64,000 nt of DNA from JAQVIJ01 sp041287365 (GTDB lineage Bacteria > Desulfobacterota > Dissulfuribacteria > Dissulfuribacterales > DYLC01): NCBI GenBank assembly GCA_041287365.1, contig JBEULL010000017.1:1-64000 (forward strand). Reading direction: 5' to 3'. This document shows, one piece after another, positions 8,171 to 17,524 of the stretch (position 1 is the stretch's first letter; the number at the start of each line of letters is the position of its first letter). Made by a program: the position numbers and the translations under genes. Below the pieces are notes generated by a model. The model was given only the letters and a program-made list of their open reading frames with translations. It was not told the origin of the DNA and did no database searches.

Positions 8171-9102
8171 TACCTGAACTCGAAAAATTTGTTGGCTTTT
8201 CCGCCAAGAATCTCCCCAAGGATGAACCCCTTGCCTCTGGTCACAGGGCCTGTCAGGGTTGTGGAGAGGTATTGGCCCTGCGTATGGTAATGAAGGCCCT
8301 TGGCAGGGATGTAATTGTGTGTAATGCCACCGGTTGTATGGAGATCGTCACATCGCCGTTTCCTCAGACCGCCTGGAACGTACCTTGGATACATATTGCC
8401 TTTGAAAACGCCGCCTCTGTTGCATCCGGCGTGGAGACCGCCCGCAAGGTGCTGGCCCGCAAAGGCAAGATCTCCAAAAAACATGTGGATATCATGGCTG
8501 TTGGTGGAGACGGCGCCACGGGTGATATAGGTCTTCAGTGGATATCCGGCGCCATGGAGCGTGGTCATGACTTCCTTTATGTATGTCTGGATAACGAGGC
8601 CTATATGAATACCGGTGTGCAGCGTTCCGGCTGTACTCCTTATGGCGCTATGACTACCACCAGTCCGCCAGGCTCACAGAGCTTCGGCCAGGTTACCTGG
8701 AAGAAGAATGTTCCGGCCATCATGGCGGCGCATGGTATCAAATATGTAGCCACTGCATCGCCTGCCTACTATCTGGACCTCATGAATAAGGTCAAGAAGG
8801 CGGCTATGGTCAAGGGGCCCGCCTATGTGCATATCTATTCACCATGTCCCACTGGTTGGGGATCGGCTGGTGAGCGTTCCATAGAGATCGCACGTCTCGC
8901 GGTGGAGACCAAGGTATTTCCTCTCTATGAGGTGATAGACGGCAAATACGTCATGAGCCGCAAGATCACCAAACCCAAACCAGTCACCGAGTATCTGAAG
9001 ACGCAGCGCCGCTTCAGGCATCTGAAAGAAGAACATATCAACTATATTCAGGGTCGAGTGGATGCAGAGTACGAAAAGCTTCTGAAGCTCTCGGAGATGT
9101 AG
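8167..9102 (+). CDS. porB: Pyruvate:ferredoxin oxidoreductase, beta subunit
   Basis: PorB binds the diphosphate of thiamine diphosphate and a 4Fe-4S cluster. The Cys motif CQGCGE (about residues 28-33), NATGCMEI, and the TPP motif GGDGATGDIG are visible, with the later conserved EAYMNTGVQRSG. The length of 311 residues is normal. It is the last gene of porGDAB and is followed by a clear terminator. Confidence 0.93.
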   Translation: MIPELEKFVGFSAKNLPKDEPLASGHRACQGCGEVLALRMVMKALGRDVIVCNATGCMEIVTSPFPQTAWNVPWIHIAFENAASVASGVETARKVLARKGKISKKHVDIMAVGGDGATGDIGLQWISGAMERGHDFLYVCLDNEAYMNTGVQRSGCTPYGAMTTTSPPGSQSFGQVTWKKNVPAIMAAHGIKYVATASPAYYLDLMNKVKKAAMVKGPAYVHIYSPCPTGWGSAGERSIEIARLAVETKVFPLYEVIDGKYVMSRKITKPKPVTEYLKTQRRFRHLKEEHINYIQGRVDAEYEKLLKLSEM

Positions 9103-9130
9103 AATGATTTTTTCGGTCATATGATTTTCC

Positions 9131-9162
9131 AGCCTCCTTTTTTAAAAAGGAGGCTTTTTTTT
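9131..9162 (+). terminator. Rho-independent terminator after porB
   Basis: AGCCTCCTTTTT pairs perfectly with AAAAAGGAGGCT (9131-9155) and a run of eight T follows. It ends the por operon 28 bp after the porB stop. Confidence 0.92.
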
Positions 9163-9216
9163 GCCGGTGTAGTGTTTGTCACTCTCAGTTTTGGGAGTGT
9201 GGATTGAACAAACGTC

Positions 9217-10146
9217 ATGAACAGATTGAGTGTAAAACACATATTGGGTATCGAGCAGCTCACTATCGACGATATCCGCCTGATCCTCGATACAGCGGAG
9301 GCCTTGAAGGAGATTTTGAACCGTCCCATCAAAAAGGTTCCGCCTCTGCGGGGCAGCACGGTGGTGAATCTTTTCTTTGAACCCAGCACGCGCACGAGGC
9401 TTTCTTTTGAATTGGCGGCCAAACGTCTGAGTGCCGATACAGTATCGATATCAGCTGCGACGAGCAGTGTGCTCAAGGGTGAAACCCTTTTGGATACTGT
9501 TCGCAATGTAGAGGCCATGCGGCCCGATATACTGGTCCTGCGTCATTCCTGTTCGGGTGCACCGCATTTTCTGGCCCGATACCTTTCCGGCTGTTCTGTT
9601 ATAAATGCCGGAGATGGTATAAATCAACACCCCACGCAGGCCCTGTTGGACCTCTTTACTGTCAGGGAGCGGTTGGGCAGAGTGCAAGGGCTCAAGATAG
9701 CGATTGTGGGCGATATCCTGCATAGTCGAGTGGCTCATTCCGGCATTCGAATCTTTCATGCCATGGGAGCGCGGGTCGTTGTATCCGGACCCGCCAGTCT
9801 TTTGCCCCTGACTCTGAAAGAACTGGGGGCTGAAGTGACTTACAGCGTGGATGAGGCCCTTGATGGCGCGGATGTGGTGATGCTTCTAAGGCTCCAGCGG
9901 GAGAGACAGGGTGCTGCATTGGTTCCCTCAGAGCGTGAATATGCCAATTTTTTTGGGCTGATGCATAAAAAGTGTCTGAACTTGGCCTCTAATGCCATAA
10001 TTATGCACCCAGGGCCCATAAATCGTGGCGTAGAGCTGTCCTCTGAATTGGCGGACTCGATTCAATCGGTCATTCTGGACCAGGTGACCAATGGTGTGGC
10101 TGTCAGAATGGCTGTTTTGTCGCTTTTATGGGCTGACAGGGGTTAG
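9217..10146 (+). CDS. pyrB: Aspartate carbamoyltransferase catalytic subunit
   Basis: It condenses carbamoyl phosphate and aspartate in the second step of pyrimidine synthesis. The carbamoyl-phosphate loop STRTR is at 57-61; GINQHPTQALLDL and HPGPINRGVE follow in the expected order. The 309 residues match the catalytic chain. No pyrI is present. pyrC follows directly. The ribosome binding site is weak. Confidence 0.95.
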   Translation: MNRLSVKHILGIEQLTIDDIRLILDTAEALKEILNRPIKKVPPLRGSTVVNLFFEPSTRTRLSFELAAKRLSADTVSISAATSSVLKGETLLDTVRNVEAMRPDILVLRHSCSGAPHFLARYLSGCSVINAGDGINQHPTQALLDLFTVRERLGRVQGLKIAIVGDILHSRVAHSGIRIFHAMGARVVVSGPASLLPLTLKELGAEVTYSVDEALDGADVVMLLRLQRERQGAALVPSEREYANFFGLMHKKCLNLASNAIIMHPGPINRGVELSSELADSIQSVILDQVTNGVAVRMAVLSLLWADRG

Positions 10147-10178
10147 CCATATGTAGGGGGTACATGCGGAGGATGGAA

Positions 10179-11468
10179 ATGGAGTTGCTTCTTGAAAATG
10201 CACGATTGTTGGATCCTGCTTCTGGGCTGAATGAAATGGGTGCTGTTTTGGTGCGCAATGGCCGTATCGAGGGGATATTCCCTGCCAAGGATGGATTGCC
10301 AAAGAATCTGCCTGTGCAGCGCATGAATATCAATGGCCATTGGCTCGTTCCAGGGTTAATAGACATGCATGTGCATTTGAGAGAGCCTGGAGAGGAATAC
10401 AAGGAGACCATAGCCACCGGCACAAGGGCTGCAGCGGCAGGTGGTTTCACAGCGGTTGCCTGCATGCCCAATACCAGGCCTGTAAACGACGATGTGACCG
10501 TCACCACCTTTATAAGGCATAAGGCCGAGCTGGAGGGCAGTGCTCGAGTCTATCCTGTGGCCTGTATCACTCGAGGGCAGCAGGGTAAGGAGTTGACTGA
10601 GATGGGGCTGTTGTTGGAGGCCGGCGCTGTGGCCTTTTCAGATGATGGAAGACCTGTGAATGACGCCGCCATGATGCGTCTGGCCATGGAGTATGCCCGA
10701 GGTTTCGATGCCCTAATCATCTCCCATGCCGAGGAGTTGAGTCTGGTCGGATCCGGTGTCATGAATGAGGGTCGAGTCTCTCAGATTTTGGGGCTCAAGG
10801 GCATACCCTCTGTGGCCGAAGAGATAGCAGTGTTTCGTGACATAGCCCTTGCAAGATACACTGGTGCGAGGTTACACATAGCACATGTGAGCACGAAGGG
10901 TGCTGTCGAGCTGATTCGCAGGGCCAAAAACGATGGAGTGCGTGTAACCGCGGAAACTGCCCCACACTATTTCACGCTTACAGAGGAGGCTGTATCTGGC
11001 TACAATACCAATGCAAAGATGAACCCGCCTCTTCGAACCGAAGAAGACAGACAGGCTGTTATAGAGGGGTTGAAAGACGGTACGCTGAATGCAATCGCTA
11101 CGGACCATGCGCCTCACAGCGTGTTGGAGAAGGAGATCGAATTTGAGAGGGCGGCCAATGGGATCATTGGATTGGAGACCGCTGTCCCTCTTGCATTGGA
11201 ATTGGTGCGCCAGAATCATCTGACTCCTCTGCAGCTTATTGCGTGTCTTTCATTCAATCCTGCCCTTATATTAGGGGTTGCCGGAGGCAGGTTGAAAAAG
11301 GGTGAATCGGCTGATCTATGCGTCATAGATGTGAATGCGCCATTTGAATGCACTCAAGACAACCTGCTTTCAAAGGGCCATAACACGCCGTTTTTGAACC
11401 AGACCCTCATAGGCAGGGCGGTTTTGACCATGAAGGCGGGGCAAGTCACGCATAATCTTTTGTGGTGA
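10179..11468 (+). CDS. pyrC: Dihydroorotase
   Basis: This amidohydrolase cyclises carbamoyl aspartate to dihydroorotate. The metal motif DMHVHLREPG and the later ATDHAPH identify it as the type I (PyrC/PyrX-like) family. I chose the ATG at 10179 because GGAGG lies 6 nt upstream (10168-10172); an ATG at 10164 with AGGGGG 3 nt upstream is possible and adds five residues. It lies 32 bp after pyrB, in the same operon. With 429 residues the length is typical. Confidence 0.93.
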   Translation: MELLLENARLLDPASGLNEMGAVLVRNGRIEGIFPAKDGLPKNLPVQRMNINGHWLVPGLIDMHVHLREPGEEYKETIATGTRAAAAGGFTAVACMPNTRPVNDDVTVTTFIRHKAELEGSARVYPVACITRGQQGKELTEMGLLLEAGAVAFSDDGRPVNDAAMMRLAMEYARGFDALIISHAEELSLVGSGVMNEGRVSQILGLKGIPSVAEEIAVFRDIALARYTGARLHIAHVSTKGAVELIRRAKNDGVRVTAETAPHYFTLTEEAVSGYNTNAKMNPPLRTEEDRQAVIEGLKDGTLNAIATDHAPHSVLEKEIEFERAANGIIGLETAVPLALELVRQNHLTPLQLIACLSFNPALILGVAGGRLKKGESADLCVIDVNAPFECTQDNLLSKGHNTPFLNQTLIGRAVLTMKAGQVTHNLLW

Positions 11469-11545
11469 TTTATGTTGGTTGACTTTTTCACCTAACTGAA
11501 TACCTCGATCAATCATTTAATATTAAAAATGCGAAATTAAACGTC

Positions 11546-13042
11546 ATGGCAGTTATACTGTTAGTAGATGACGATCGAAGTCTGAGGGAATTTCTGGAGA
11601 TATTCCTTGTGAAAGAGGGGCATACCGTCCTTACTGCTGCCAATGCCGCCGAGGCCTTGCAACTCCTTGAGAGCCGCCCGAATATTCAGGTGGTGATAAG
11701 TGATATCCGTATGCCTGACATGAGCGGCATAGAGCTTCTGAAGCGCATAAAGGCCCGAAGACAGGGGTTGCCCGTGGTGCTTATAACGGCTTTTGCCTCC
11801 ATGGATACGGCCATATCCGCCATGCGTGAGGGGGCATGGGATTATCTGACCAAGCCGTTTCGTCTGGATGAGGTGAGGCGGGTTCTGCAGAACGTGACAA
11901 CCGGTATGGCTTCAGGTTTTTCGGCCCCGTCAGACCAGGCTATTGATGAACAGAGTGTACAGGATGTCTCTCATACCACTGTTAACGGGCGGAAAATCTG
12001 TGTGGGAGAACCGCCGTGTGCGCTTCAGGGGCTTCAGATACATCGTCTTGATCGAATGGTGGCGTGCAGTTCCGCCATGCTCAAGGTATTCCAACTCATT
12101 CAAAAGGTTGCATCGAGTCCCTCCAGTGTCCTGATAACAGGCGAAAGCGGCACGGGTAAGGAACTGGTGGCGCGCGCTATACACAATTCAGGGAATCGGG
12201 CCTGCCATCCCTTTGTGGTGGTGAATTGCGGCGGGATTCCGGAAAACCTGCTGGAAACAGAGCTGTTCGGCCATGTAAAAGGGGCGTTTACCGGCGCGGA
12301 CAGGGAAAAGACAGGGCTCTTTGCCCTGGCCGACCAAGGCACCATATTCCTGGATGAAATCGGTGAGCTGCCCATACCGCTTCAGGTCAAGCTGTTGAGA
12401 GTGGTGCAGCAGAAGACCTTTATGCCGGTAGGGGGGGCGAAGGAGCAGCATGTCAATGTGCGCATCATAGCCGCTACCAATCGGGATCTGGAGAAAGAGG
12501 TCATTGACGGACGGTTTCGTGAGGACCTCTTTTACCGACTGAATGTCATTCGCATACACATTCCGCCCCTTCGTGAACGACCCGAGGATATACCCGTTTT
12601 GGTTCAGTATTTTCTGAATAAATTTGCTGAAGAGCAAGGGAAGTCCTTGCAGGGGATCTCCAGCTTCGCCATGAAGATTTTGCAGGAGTATTCCTTTCCG
12701 GGTAATGTCAGGGAACTGGAGAACATAGTGGAAAGAAGTGTCGCTCTGGAGACATCCAGCATCCTTTTGCCGGAGAGCCTGTCCATTTCTCGCTTCAAGG
12801 AGGGTGCAGGCCCTTTGGAGATGAAGGGGCCGTTGAAGCCTTTGCATCTTGTCAGCTGTCTCGAGACACTGGAGATGCCGAAAGAAGGTATTGCTCTGGA
12901 TGAATTTCTTGCAAATATAGAAAAGGCCTTGATCATAAAGGCGCTGAAGGTTGCCGGCGGCTCAAAGGTGAATGCCGCCAGGTTGGTACACATGAATTTT
13001 CGCTCCTTTCGTTACCGTCTGGATAAGTACGGTATAGAATAA
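11546..13042 (+). CDS. Sigma54-dependent response regulator, NtrC/PilR type
   Basis: A REC domain (residues 1-125; phospho-acceptor in ISDIRMPDMSG) is followed by an AAA+ domain with Walker A GESGTGKE, the sigma54-contact loop GAFTGA and Walker B GTIFLDEIGE, then a Fis-type helix-turn-helix at the C terminus (SKVNAARLVHMNFRSFRYRL). It activates sigma54 promoters when phosphorylated. The partner kinase gene begins 1 nt after its stop. No pilus genes are present, so the target is unknown. No good ribosome binding site precedes the ATG. Confidence 0.9.
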   Translation: MAVILLVDDDRSLREFLEIFLVKEGHTVLTAANAAEALQLLESRPNIQVVISDIRMPDMSGIELLKRIKARRQGLPVVLITAFASMDTAISAMREGAWDYLTKPFRLDEVRRVLQNVTTGMASGFSAPSDQAIDEQSVQDVSHTTVNGRKICVGEPPCALQGLQIHRLDRMVACSSAMLKVFQLIQKVASSPSSVLITGESGTGKELVARAIHNSGNRACHPFVVVNCGGIPENLLETELFGHVKGAFTGADREKTGLFALADQGTIFLDEIGELPIPLQVKLLRVVQQKTFMPVGGAKEQHVNVRIIAATNRDLEKEVIDGRFREDLFYRLNVIRIHIPPLRERPEDIPVLVQYFLNKFAEEQGKSLQGISSFAMKILQEYSFPGNVRELENIVERSVALETSSILLPESLSISRFKEGAGPLEMKGPLKPLHLVSCLETLEMPKEGIALDEFLANIEKALIIKALKVAGGSKVNAARLVHMNFRSFRYRLDKYGIE

Positions 13043-13043
13043 A

Positions 13044-14825
13044 ATGTTTAATCGTCTGCGTAGCGCCTTTCATGCGAGGGTTTCCGGAGAAGCAAAAGAC
13101 GCCGCCATACTTTCTTTCGAATGGGAGTCATTTTCTCCCGAGCCCATGGATTACAAGCAATTTCAATGGGTTACATGGGGCAGACTGACTCTTGTGCTTT
13201 CTCTGCTCACAGCTATCTTTTTGTTTTCCAGCTACCTCGGTCCGATTGTGAAGCTTCCGGATGTACTATTGAAGGTGGCCTATCTCTCTTTGGCGGCCCT
13301 GGCCGTAACTTATGGCTACATTCAGTGGTATAAGACCGGCAAGTGGTTGAGGCAGTTGTCCCTGTTGCAGATCACTCTGGACATATTGTTTGCGGCAGCG
13401 GTGGTCTATGTAACAGGCATGGCATCCAGCCCGTTTCTCTTTCTTTTTCCTGTCATAGTTCTGGTCGCCTGCTTGTTGCAGGGCAGACAGGGCGGTCAGT
13501 TTGCAGCGGTGTTTTTTACCCTGCTGTATATGCTGATAGTCTGGCTGGACATGGCTTTCTCCTTGCATGATACATCCAATCTGATCGTTTTTTTTGTCAA
13601 TATAATAGTAGTGAATCTCACGGCCCTGCTGGCCGGTGTCCTGGCCGAGCGCCTGAGACGTGCGGAACGTCGTCTATCTCTTGCAGTGGTGGACCTCAAG
13701 CGAGTGCAGGAGATGCAGCGGCATCTGGCCGACAGTTTGGTATCGGGTCTGGTGATGTTGAATACGGAGGGGCGAATCCTGGCATTGAACAGGCGTGCGG
13801 AGGCCATTTTGGGGGTTCAGTCTCATGATTATGCAGGCAGGCTTCTTCAGGAGCTCTGGCCTGATATGGGGCATGATTTCGGTGAGATTATGGCTGGGTT
13901 TGCAAAAACGGACGGTAGGCGCAGGGAGCTGTTATACAATGGCCCCGTAGGCGAGATCGTCCTTGGGCTTTCAGGTTTTGCCATGCAGGATGGGAAAGGT
14001 GGTCTTCTGGGTTATGGCGTGATCTTTCAGGACCTTACGGAAATAAGACACCATGAGGAGAGACTTCGACGGGTGGAGCGATTGGCCTCTCTTGGCGAGA
14101 TGGCCGCAGGCATGGCACATGAGATTCGAAATCCTCTGGCCTCCATATCCGGTGTAGTGGAATTTCTGCAGGAAGGGGGCATGGTCAATACCGATGGCAG
14201 AAGACTGCTGGAGATACTTCAGAGAGAGATTTGTCGTCTGACTGAGCTTACTCAGTCCTTTTTGTTGTATGCCAGGCCGGAAAGGGGCGGAGAACAGCCC
14301 GTGAACGTGCTGGAGGCCGTAAACTGGACCATCGGACTTTTGAGCAGCCGAAAGCTGTCTCACCTGCAAGTGGATATACAGATTCCCAATGACCTGCTCG
14401 TATATGTCAATCCAGGCCAGTTTCGTCAGGTGTTGCTGAATCTGATTTTGAATGCGGTTCAGGCCATGATGCCTAAAATGGAAAAGGGTGAGAAAGGCGA
14501 GTTGTTTTTGGGGGTGGAATCCGTGTCCCGCAATGGCTTGTCTGGCGTGGCACTGGCAGGTCAAGAGGGAGCCTCGAACGTACAACCAGTGCTTGAACGG
14601 ACCGTTTTGATTGTTCGGGACAATGGAACAGGTATGCCGGAGAAAGTGATGGCGCACATATTTGATCCCTTTTTCACTACGCGCGGAGATGGCACCGGCC
14701 TGGGGCTTTCCATTGTGCAAAGGTTAGTGGAAGCATGGGGCGGAATGGTGGAGTGTTCTTCGGAACAGGATAAAGGAACGGAGTTCAGAGTGCTGTTGCC
14801 TGTTTCAGATTCTCCAAAAATTTGA
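13044..14825 (+). CDS. Membrane sensor histidine kinase, PilS/AtoS-like
   Basis: After about 45 soluble residues come roughly six membrane helices (about 46-200), then a PAS-like domain (LADSLVSGLVMLNTEGRILALNRRAE), a HisKA domain with the phospho-accepting His in MAHEIRNPLASISG, and a HATPase domain with N box LNAVQA, DNGTGMP and GTGLGLSIV. It is the cognate kinase of the upstream NtrC-type regulator. The order is that of PilS-like kinases. The 3' end overlaps the convergent amidotransferase gene by 41 bp. Confidence 0.9.
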   Translation: MFNRLRSAFHARVSGEAKDAAILSFEWESFSPEPMDYKQFQWVTWGRLTLVLSLLTAIFLFSSYLGPIVKLPDVLLKVAYLSLAALAVTYGYIQWYKTGKWLRQLSLLQITLDILFAAAVVYVTGMASSPFLFLFPVIVLVACLLQGRQGGQFAAVFFTLLYMLIVWLDMAFSLHDTSNLIVFFVNIIVVNLTALLAGVLAERLRRAERRLSLAVVDLKRVQEMQRHLADSLVSGLVMLNTEGRILALNRRAEAILGVQSHDYAGRLLQELWPDMGHDFGEIMAGFAKTDGRRRELLYNGPVGEIVLGLSGFAMQDGKGGLLGYGVIFQDLTEIRHHEERLRRVERLASLGEMAAGMAHEIRNPLASISGVVEFLQEGGMVNTDGRRLLEILQREICRLTELTQSFLLYARPERGGEQPVNVLEAVNWTIGLLSSRKLSHLQVDIQIPNDLLVYVNPGQFRQVLLNLILNAVQAMMPKMEKGEKGELFLGVESVSRNGLSGVALAGQEGASNVQPVLERTVLIVRDNGTGMPEKVMAHIFDPFFTTRGDGTGLGLSIVQRLVEAWGGMVECSSEQDKGTEFRVLLPVSDSPKI

Positions 14826-15492
14826 ACAACAGCCCCTCAAGGGCGATAAATTCCTGTTTTTTTGAGAAAATGGCCGCTGTATCCTGTATGTAAGGCGCTT
14901 TTTCATTTATAGATGCCATATCGTTTGCGATCATATCCTGGGCGCTGTTCCAGGTGGTCTCCAGATGGAACTGGAGACCTATCGCCCTGTTATTCTGAGC
15001 GGTAAAGGCCTGGTTTGGGCAGGCCTTGGAACTGGCAAGGCATTGGCCTGATTCTGGAATATCGAAGGTATCTCCATGCCAGTGAAATGCCTGAAAAGTG
15101 GCAGGAAAACCCTTAAAAAACGGTGAATCAAGCCCCGCTTGCGTGAGTGTTACAGGGAACCAGCCTATCTCTTTGAAGGCATTTCGTTTCACTCGTGCAC
15201 CCAACACGTTTGCCAGTATCTGCGCCCCAAGGCAGATACCGAGGATGGTCTTCTGGTTTTTGAGGGCCAGTTCCAGAAAGGTCTTTTCAGTTTTCAGCCA
15301 GGGGAATTTGTCTTCTTCATATGCACCCATGGATCCGCCCATGACCACAAGCCAGTCAAAGGAATCATGATTCGGAAAACTATCTCCACGGTAGATATGA
15401 GTGAAACCAGTGAAAGCCCCTTTGGATACGGCCCAATCCAGTATGCCGGCCGGGCCTTCCAGTGGTTCGTGCTGTATGAAATGTATGCGCAT
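14785..15492 (-). CDS. Class I glutamine amidotransferase-like protein
   Basis: The 235-residue protein has the GATase fold with nucleophile Cys in GICLGAQ, His in LQFHLETTW and the neighbouring Glu, which complete the triad. It resembles stand-alone GMP-synthase-like amidotransferases (YfeJ group) whose substrate is not established. AAGGGGG lies 5 nt before the start. It is downstream of the DAHP synthase-like gene on the same strand with an 18-bp gap, so they are probably co-transcribed. Confidence 0.8.
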   Translation of the reverse strand: MRIHFIQHEPLEGPAGILDWAVSKGAFTGFTHIYRGDSFPNHDSFDWLVVMGGSMGAYEEDKFPWLKTEKTFLELALKNQKTILGICLGAQILANVLGARVKRNAFKEIGWFPVTLTQAGLDSPFFKGFPATFQAFHWHGDTFDIPESGQCLASSKACPNQAFTAQNNRAIGLQFHLETTWNSAQDMIANDMASINEKAPYIQDTAAIFSKKQEFIALEGLLFKFLENLKQATAL

Positions 15493-15510
15493 ATAACCCC
15501 CTTAGCCCGT

Positions 15511-16641
15511 TTATTTTATTAGATTTTTCATGGCCTCACGCGATGCCAGTTCCCTGCGCTCCTCATACGCCCTGCGGGCTATTTGCACATCCTCGACAAA
15601 ATATTCCAACTCTCGCATGGTCAGGGCCTGTGGGCCGTCACACAGGGCCATTTCAGGTCTTGGATGGCACTCCACCAGTACCATGTTTGCACCTGCTATG
15701 ACACCCTGCGCACAGGCCTGAAATATGTCGAGGATGCCATCACTGCCCCTGTTTTTTACACCCACTGCATGAGTGGGATCAATGCAAACAGGCAGCCGGG
15801 TCAGCCGTTTGACTACAGGAACGTGAATGAAGTCCACGAGATTGCGGTGTGGGTCGCCCAGACGCGTCTTGACACCGCGAAGACATACGATGATCTTACG
15901 GTTTCCCTCGCTGGCGATATATTCGCAGGCATTCAATGCCTCTTCCAGCGGCAGGCCCATGCCGCGTTTGTAGAGAACCGGATATTCCTGTTGTGCCCCT
16001 ACCTCCTTGAGCAGCTCGAAGTTCTGTGCGTTTCGCGTACCTATTTGAAGCATGACTCCCGTGGGTTTGCCTGCCTTTTCCAGGGCGTCGTGTATCTCTT
16101 CGATGTGGTTTTCTCGTAAAACCTCCATAGATACGACCTTTATGCCGTATTTGCCCGCCAGTTCGAAAAGCCAGGGCAGACATGCCGCCCCATGGCCTTG
16201 AAAGTCATAGGGGCTTGTGCGTGGCTTGTATGCCCCCATGCGGGAGGTTTGAATGCCGAGGCGTTGTAGATTTTTGAATACTATTTCTACATGCTCTGGT
16301 GTATCCACCGCACAGAGTCCGAGGAATATATGAAAACTCTCCTGATTGAAGACAATGCCGTTGTACTCGAAACCCAGTTGGTCCAGCTGCCCGCCATGTC
16401 TGCCTATCTGCCTGTATTTACTGGAGACCCGCACCACACGTTCAACGCCTGGCATGCGTTCGATGTGTTCACTGGGGATGTCGTGTGTGGGGCCGATGAG
16501 ATATATCTCTGTGACCACGCGGCTCGTGCCCCTAACACCTGAAACAGATGTCTTGAGGCCTGGGAAAAGGCTGAGGTACTCTAGAAGATTGGACATTTCA
16601 GGGCCGTTGGGGTCTGTGTCAGGTTTCATTATGATAATCAT
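15511..16641 (-). CDS. Divergent DAHP synthase-like protein (type I-beta)
   Basis: The N-terminal ferredoxin-like regulatory domain (MIIIMKPDTD and on) and the barrel match 3-deoxy-7-phosphoheptulonate synthases that condense phosphoenolpyruvate and erythrose 4-phosphate. KPRTSPYDFQG, IGTRNAQNF, DPTH and ECHPRPEMALCDG are kept, so all four metal ligands (Cys, His, Glu, Asp) appear present. However the usual AGPCSVE reads LGLCAVD and the usual CERG reads CLRG. It may therefore be a paralogue with altered activity. AAGGAAA precedes the start by 5 nt. Length 376 residues. Confidence 0.75.
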   Translation of the reverse strand: MIIIMKPDTDPNGPEMSNLLEYLSLFPGLKTSVSGVRGTSRVVTEIYLIGPTHDIPSEHIERMPGVERVVRVSSKYRQIGRHGGQLDQLGFEYNGIVFNQESFHIFLGLCAVDTPEHVEIVFKNLQRLGIQTSRMGAYKPRTSPYDFQGHGAACLPWLFELAGKYGIKVVSMEVLRENHIEEIHDALEKAGKPTGVMLQIGTRNAQNFELLKEVGAQQEYPVLYKRGMGLPLEEALNACEYIASEGNRKIIVCLRGVKTRLGDPHRNLVDFIHVPVVKRLTRLPVCIDPTHAVGVKNRGSDGILDIFQACAQGVIAGANMVLVECHPRPEMALCDGPQALTMRELEYFVEDVQIARRAYEERRELASREAMKNLIK

Positions 16642-16928
16642 ATATTTTCCTTGAATTACGATGAATTATTATTAAACTGAATCAAAATATGTCAAATGAT
16701 TGAAGGTGTCAATATGAAGCAGGGGACCCTGTCGAATCACTTCTGTTGTCAGGCTGTTCAGTATGGGCTGGCTTTTGAGACGGTCATGTCGGTATATTCA
16801 AATCGTTCCCGCTTTGTATTACTGCGTTGCTGGTCATTGGTCGCTTTTGTAAAAAACGGCTACAAAGTTGATGAAATTGCGTTCTTTTTTTGAAAAGAAT
16901 AATTTTAGGAAAAGTTCTCATTTTTTAC
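16642..16928. other. Intergenic region without a supported gene
   Basis: This stretch separates the divergent DAHP synthase-like gene and perR. A 65-codon open frame at 16696-16893 has no ribosome binding site and no recognisable sequence, so I do not call it. Confidence 0.4.
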
Positions 16929-16972
16929 TTGACAATGCGATAGATATATTATTAATAATAATCATTCTCTAA
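16929..16972 (+). promoter_or_regulatory. perR promoter with overlapping Fur/PerR-type operator
   Basis: TTGACA (16929-16934) is a -35 box; the -10 region falls in TATTAATA about 17 nt later. Overlapping it at 16949-16972 is an AT-rich sequence with ATTATTAATAATAATCATT, which resembles Fur and PerR boxes. Autoregulation of perR and perhaps of the following defence genes is the natural inference. Confidence 0.6.
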
Positions 16973-16986
16973 AATGGAGGTTTATC

Positions 16987-17397
16987 TTGGAGTCCAATAC
17001 CGGGAAATTACGCAATACGGCTCAGCGTTCCATCATCCTGAATGTTTTGAAGGGCATGAAGACTCATCCAACCGCGGATGAGTTGTATGAAAAGGTGCGA
17101 AACGAGATGCCTCGCATAAGCCTTGGTACCGTTTATCGCAATCTCATGATGCTCGCTGAACTGGGTGTGGTCAGGAAACTGGAGACAGCCGGCAAGCAGA
17201 TGCGTTTTGACGGCGATCTCTCTCCTCATGTTCATATCCGCTGCCGCCGATGCGGCCGAGTGGACGACATCTGGGCCGACCCCATATCCATTCCGGAGCA
17301 CACGAAGACCATTGATTTTCGCGGTTATCAAGTGACCGGCTATGCACTGGAATATGAGGGAATATGCCCTGATTGCGCCCAAAAAGGTATGAACTGA
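16987..17397 (+). CDS. perR: Fur-family peroxide regulator, PerR-like
   Basis: This 136-residue winged-helix repressor has the PerR/Fur layout: His27 in the DNA-binding domain, the HVHIRCRRCG segment (His81, His83, Cys86, Cys89) and CPDC (Cys127, Cys130), so two Cys pairs can hold the structural zinc, and acidic residues near 75-77 and 93-94 can complete the regulatory site. The start is TTG at 16987, fixed by GGAGG at 16976-16980. It opens the oxygen-defence island, which supports a peroxide-sensing role rather than iron uptake control. Confidence 0.85.
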   Translation: MESNTGKLRNTAQRSIILNVLKGMKTHPTADELYEKVRNEMPRISLGTVYRNLMMLAELGVVRKLETAGKQMRFDGDLSPHVHIRCRRCGRVDDIWADPISIPEHTKTIDFRGYQVTGYALEYEGICPDCAQKGMN

Positions 17398-17524
17398 ACC
17401 GCTTTTTAGCTTATATCCTTTTTACAATATATTTTACGCAGTTTGTCTTTTGAATGTGGCAAAAAAGGCATTTTGCGATTATGATTTTTAATGTCAATTG
17501 ATTGAAAAATTCAAAGGAGGAACC

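Noticed and set aside
16696..16893. 65-codon open frame before perR
   Set aside because: No ribosome site, no recognisable domain, AT-rich promoter region.
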